A DNA stretch of 7,799 bases, from positions 1 through 7,799 of the forward strand of contig JAQGHJ010000394.1 in assembly GCA_028288905.1 (NCBI GenBank), in the 5' to 3' direction. Below, piece after piece: positions 5,865-7,799 of this stretch. Positions within the stretch are counted from its first letter, which is position 1. Each line of letters begins with the position of its first letter. Source of the DNA: Phycisphaerales bacterium (GTDB taxonomy: Bacteria > Planctomycetota > Phycisphaerae > Tepidisphaerales > Tepidisphaeraceae). Both the position numbers and the translations under genes were made by a program. The notes under the pieces were generated by a model that was given only the letters and a program-made list of their open reading frames with translations, made no database searches and was not told where the DNA came from.

Positions 5865-6845
5865 ATGAGGGTCATGAACCAAACGCTACTGCTCGTGCCC
5901 GCGTTGCTCCTCGGCTTGGCCGCCCCGGCCGCCCGCGCGGCCGTCACCGAGGGCGACGCCGCGGCCGGCCGGCAGATCCTGGCCAACGACTATAAGAAGG
6001 GCGGAATCGCCCTCGTGGACGCCGACAGCGGCAAAGTGCTCTGGCAGGCGAAGTCCGCCGGCACGCACGACCTGCACCGGTTGCCGGACGGCCATATCCT
6101 CGTCGGCGACGGAGCGGCCAAGGTTATTGAGATCGCCCCGGGCACCGACGGCAAGCCAAATGAAGTCGTCTGGCAGTACGACGCGGCGAGGCAAAACCGG
6201 ACGGACGGAAAAAAGGTCGAGGTCCACTCGTTCCAGCGGCTGCCGGACGGCCGGACGCTCGTCGCCGAGTCCGGCCCCGCCCGGCTGATCGAGGTCGACC
6301 GCGAGGGCAAGGTGCTCAAAGAGGTCAAACTAACCGTTAAGAACCCGAGCACTCACAGTGACACCCGCTTGGTCCGGAAGTTGGACGACGGCCACTATTT
6401 GGTTTGTCACGAGAACGACGGCACCCTCCGGGAGTACGACGCCGAGGGCAAGGTCGTGTGGGAGTTCGAGGTGCCGCTGTTCGACAAGAAGCCGGCCGGC
6501 GGGCACGGGCCGGAGGCGTGGGGGAACCACTTGTTCTGCGCCCTGCGGCTGCCGACCGGCAACACGCTGATCTCGACGGGCAACGGGCACGGCGTCATCG
6601 AGGTGACGCCGGCCAAGCAGATCGTCTGGCACCTGAAGCAGAACGACCTGCCGGGCATCACGCTGGCGTGGGTGACGACGCTGCAGGTGCGGACGAACGG
6701 CAACATCATCCTGGGCAACTGCCACGCCGGCGAGCAGAACCCGCAGCTCGTCGAGGTGACGCGGGAGAAGAAAGTAGTGTGGCAGTACAAGGATTTCGGG
6801 ACGTTCGGCAACTCGCTGTCGAACTCGATCACCACGGACAAGTGA
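5865..6845 (+). CDS. Secreted beta-propeller protein (PQQ-like/arylsulfotransferase-like repeats)
   Basis: This 326-residue protein begins with a signal peptide: a hydrophobic LLLVPALLLGLAAPAA core and a likely signal peptidase I site after ARA (residue 25). The rest is built from about five repeats of roughly 50 residues. Each repeat has an [R/K]L-P/D-D/T-G turn followed by a hydrophobic strand, then [V/L]IEV, then a G-K-V-V-W strand. The turns fall at 73-76 (LPDG), 126-129 (LPDG), 173-176 (LDDG), 229-232 (LPTG) and 277-279 (TNG). The Trp strands fall at 56-60, 100-103, 195-199, 251-255 and 302-306. This is a beta-propeller of the PQQ/WD-like type. Histidines recur just before the turns (H68, H71, H121, H164, H222), as in arylsulfotransferase-like propellers. 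No catalytic function can be assigned. The start may be the ATG at 5865 or the one at 5874, which has AGGG just upstream. Confidence 0.85.
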   Translation: MRVMNQTLLLVPALLLGLAAPAARAAVTEGDAAAGRQILANDYKKGGIALVDADSGKVLWQAKSAGTHDLHRLPDGHILVGDGAAKVIEIAPGTDGKPNEVVWQYDAARQNRTDGKKVEVHSFQRLPDGRTLVAESGPARLIEVDREGKVLKEVKLTVKNPSTHSDTRLVRKLDDGHYLVCHENDGTLREYDAEGKVVWEFEVPLFDKKPAGGHGPEAWGNHLFCALRLPTGNTLISTGNGHGVIEVTPAKQIVWHLKQNDLPGITLAWVTTLQVRTNGNIILGNCHAGEQNPQLVEVTREKKVVWQYKDFGTFGNSLSNSITTDK

Positions 6846-6854
6846 AGCGAGTTA

Positions 6855-6950
6855 GCCACTGATGAACACGGATGGACACGGATAAAGACGCAGGAGCCGC
6901 GGACTTGTGCTCCTTGCTTTTATCTGTGTCCATCCGTGTTCTTCCGTGGC
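6855..6950. repeat. Large inverted repeat of the ACGGATGGACACGG type, probable terminator between convergent genes
   Basis: The arms at 6855-6886 and 6919-6950 are 32 nt each and match at 29 positions, one difference being a pairable G-T. Inside them a second stem, AGGAGC (6892-6897) with GCTCCT (6909-6914), extends the fold. The arms contain GAACACGGATGGACACGGA, a motif I recall as an abundant dispersed repeat in planctomycete and related genomes. The element starts 10 nt after the propeller stop codon and overlaps the 3' end of the convergent transporter gene. TTTTATC on the plus strand, within the right arm, is the nearest thing to a T-run. Confidence 0.75.
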
Positions 6951-7799
6951 TCGAATCGAACGAGCGCGGCGACCACGGCGGACGCCGCCAGGAGGACGGC
7001 GGCGGACACCCACAGGCCGGGGCCGTAGGTGTGGTAGCGGTCTTTGAGCTGGCCCATGACGTTCGGGCCGACGAACCCGCCGAACAGGTTGCCGATCGAG
7101 TTGATCAGCCCGATGCCGGCCGCGGCGGCGGTGCCGGTCAGGAACCGGCTGGGCAGCGACCAAAACGGGCCGAGCGCGCTCCAGATCCCCGCCGCCGCCA
7201 GCGACAGGGCGGCGAGGACGACGACCGGGTGCGTCGACACGGCCGCCAGCGCCATGCCCGCCGCCCCCACGGTGGCGGACACGACCACCGTCCGGTGCTG
7301 CCGGCCGGACCGATCCGCTCGCCGGCCGACGATTATCATCGCCATAACGGCCGCCACGAACGGGATCGCCGACAGCAGCCCGACCCGTCGCACCGTCCCG
7401 CCGGTCACGCTCTGGACCACCGACGCGGTCCAGTAGTTGATGCCGTAGAAGCCGAACATCAGTGTGCCGTACAGCAGGCACAGCAACCACACCCGCCGGT
7501 CGCCAAGGGCGTCGCCAATTCGGTGCCGGTCTCCAGGCGTTTCGGCCCGCTCGGCCGCCAGCGTGTCGGTCAGCCACGCCCGTTCGGGCCCGGTCAGCCA
7601 CTTCGCGCCGGCCGGGCGGTCGTCGAGGACGAACAGGATCAGCACGCCCAGCAGGACGGACGGCAGCCCTTCCAACAGGAACAGCCACTGCCAACCCCGG
7701 AGCCCGTACGCCTCGATCCCCATGATGACGCCCGCCAGCGGCCCGCCGACCACGCCGGACAGGGCGGTGGACGTCATGAACAGCGCCACCGCCTGCGCC
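6920..7799 (-). CDS. MFS transporter, ACS (anion:cation symporter) family, 5' end missing
   Basis: The frame is open to the right edge, so only the last 292 or so residues are seen; the usual length is 420-450, leaving roughly 140 beyond the window. The visible part starts near TM5 with MTSTALSGVVGGPLAGVIMG. It continues with GWQWLFLLEGLPSVLLG and a WLTGPERAWL segment in the central loop, which are hallmarks of the anion:cation symporter group (hexuronate, glucarate, tartrate and phthalate permeases). Six hydrophobic segments follow, including LLYGTLMFGFYGINYW and IGLINSIGNLFGGFVGPNVMG. It should import an organic acid anion, but the substrate is not determinable. The final residues (RKNTDGHR) and the TAA stop are encoded by the inverted repeat at 6855-6950, so the native C-terminus was probably replaced. 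The V encoded at 7787-7789 is internal, not a start. Confidence 0.9.
   Translation of the reverse strand, partial: AQAVALFMTSTALSGVVGGPLAGVIMGIEAYGLRGWQWLFLLEGLPSVLLGVLILFVLDDRPAGAKWLTGPERAWLTDTLAAERAETPGDRHRIGDALGDRRVWLLCLLYGTLMFGFYGINYWTASVVQSVTGGTVRRVGLLSAIPFVAAVMAMIIVGRRADRSGRQHRTVVVSATVGAAGMALAAVSTHPVVVLAALSLAAAGIWSALGPFWSLPSRFLTGTAAAAGIGLINSIGNLFGGFVGPNVMGQLKDRYHTYGPGLWVSAAVLLAASAVVAALVRFEPRKNTDGHR

Noticed and set aside
7787..7789. GTG as the start of the right-edge transporter
   Set aside because: It falls within a transmembrane region equivalent to the middle of the first half of the family. The frame stays open to the edge, so the true start lies outside the window.

Overview
The window is very GC-rich bacterial DNA with strong G/C bias at third codon positions, few Shine-Dalgarno sites, widely spaced single genes on both strands, and several palindromic or REP-like repeats at gene ends. 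Together these suggest a planctomycete, probably of the Gemmata group. That placement is inferred from style and from recalled repeat motifs, not from a database match.

Layout, left to right. Positions 1-318 hold the 3' end of an unidentified gene whose product ends in a disordered Ala/Pro/Gly/Ser-rich tail. A gene-free stretch (319-649) leads to a complete DHA1/TetA-like MFS efflux transporter (650-2062, +). A long near-perfect hairpin (2103-2186) separates it from a convergent inositol monophosphatase-family phosphatase (2199-3059, -). Upstream of that gene is a G-tract region (3060-3303), followed by a small class I SAM-dependent methyltransferase (3304-3912, -). An inverted pair of REP-like repeats (3969-4084) and a strong intrinsic terminator (4125-4162) come next. 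Then follow ribosomal protein S18 (rpsR, 4229-4489, -), with a recognisable sigma70-type promoter, and a two-TM membrane diguanylate cyclase (4652-5698, -).

A divergent intergenic region carrying a 13-bp-arm dyad separates the cyclase from a secreted beta-propeller protein (5865-6845, +). The window closes with a second imperfect inverted repeat (6855-6950) and the C-terminal two thirds of an ACS-family MFS transporter (6920-7799, -), whose 5' end lies beyond the right edge.

The genes do not form one pathway. They look like independent one- or two-gene units. The cyclase and the propeller share a divergent control region, and both convergent pairs are separated by large hairpins that probably end transcription from both sides. 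I do not see a defence system, CRISPR array, transposase, tRNA or rRNA. The most interesting material is the non-coding architecture. Repeats supply the end of one protein and would falsely extend the start of another. There is a G-quadruplex-capable tract just upstream of the phosphatase gene. Two genes have -10-like hexamers about 10 nt before their start codons, which suggests very short leaders.
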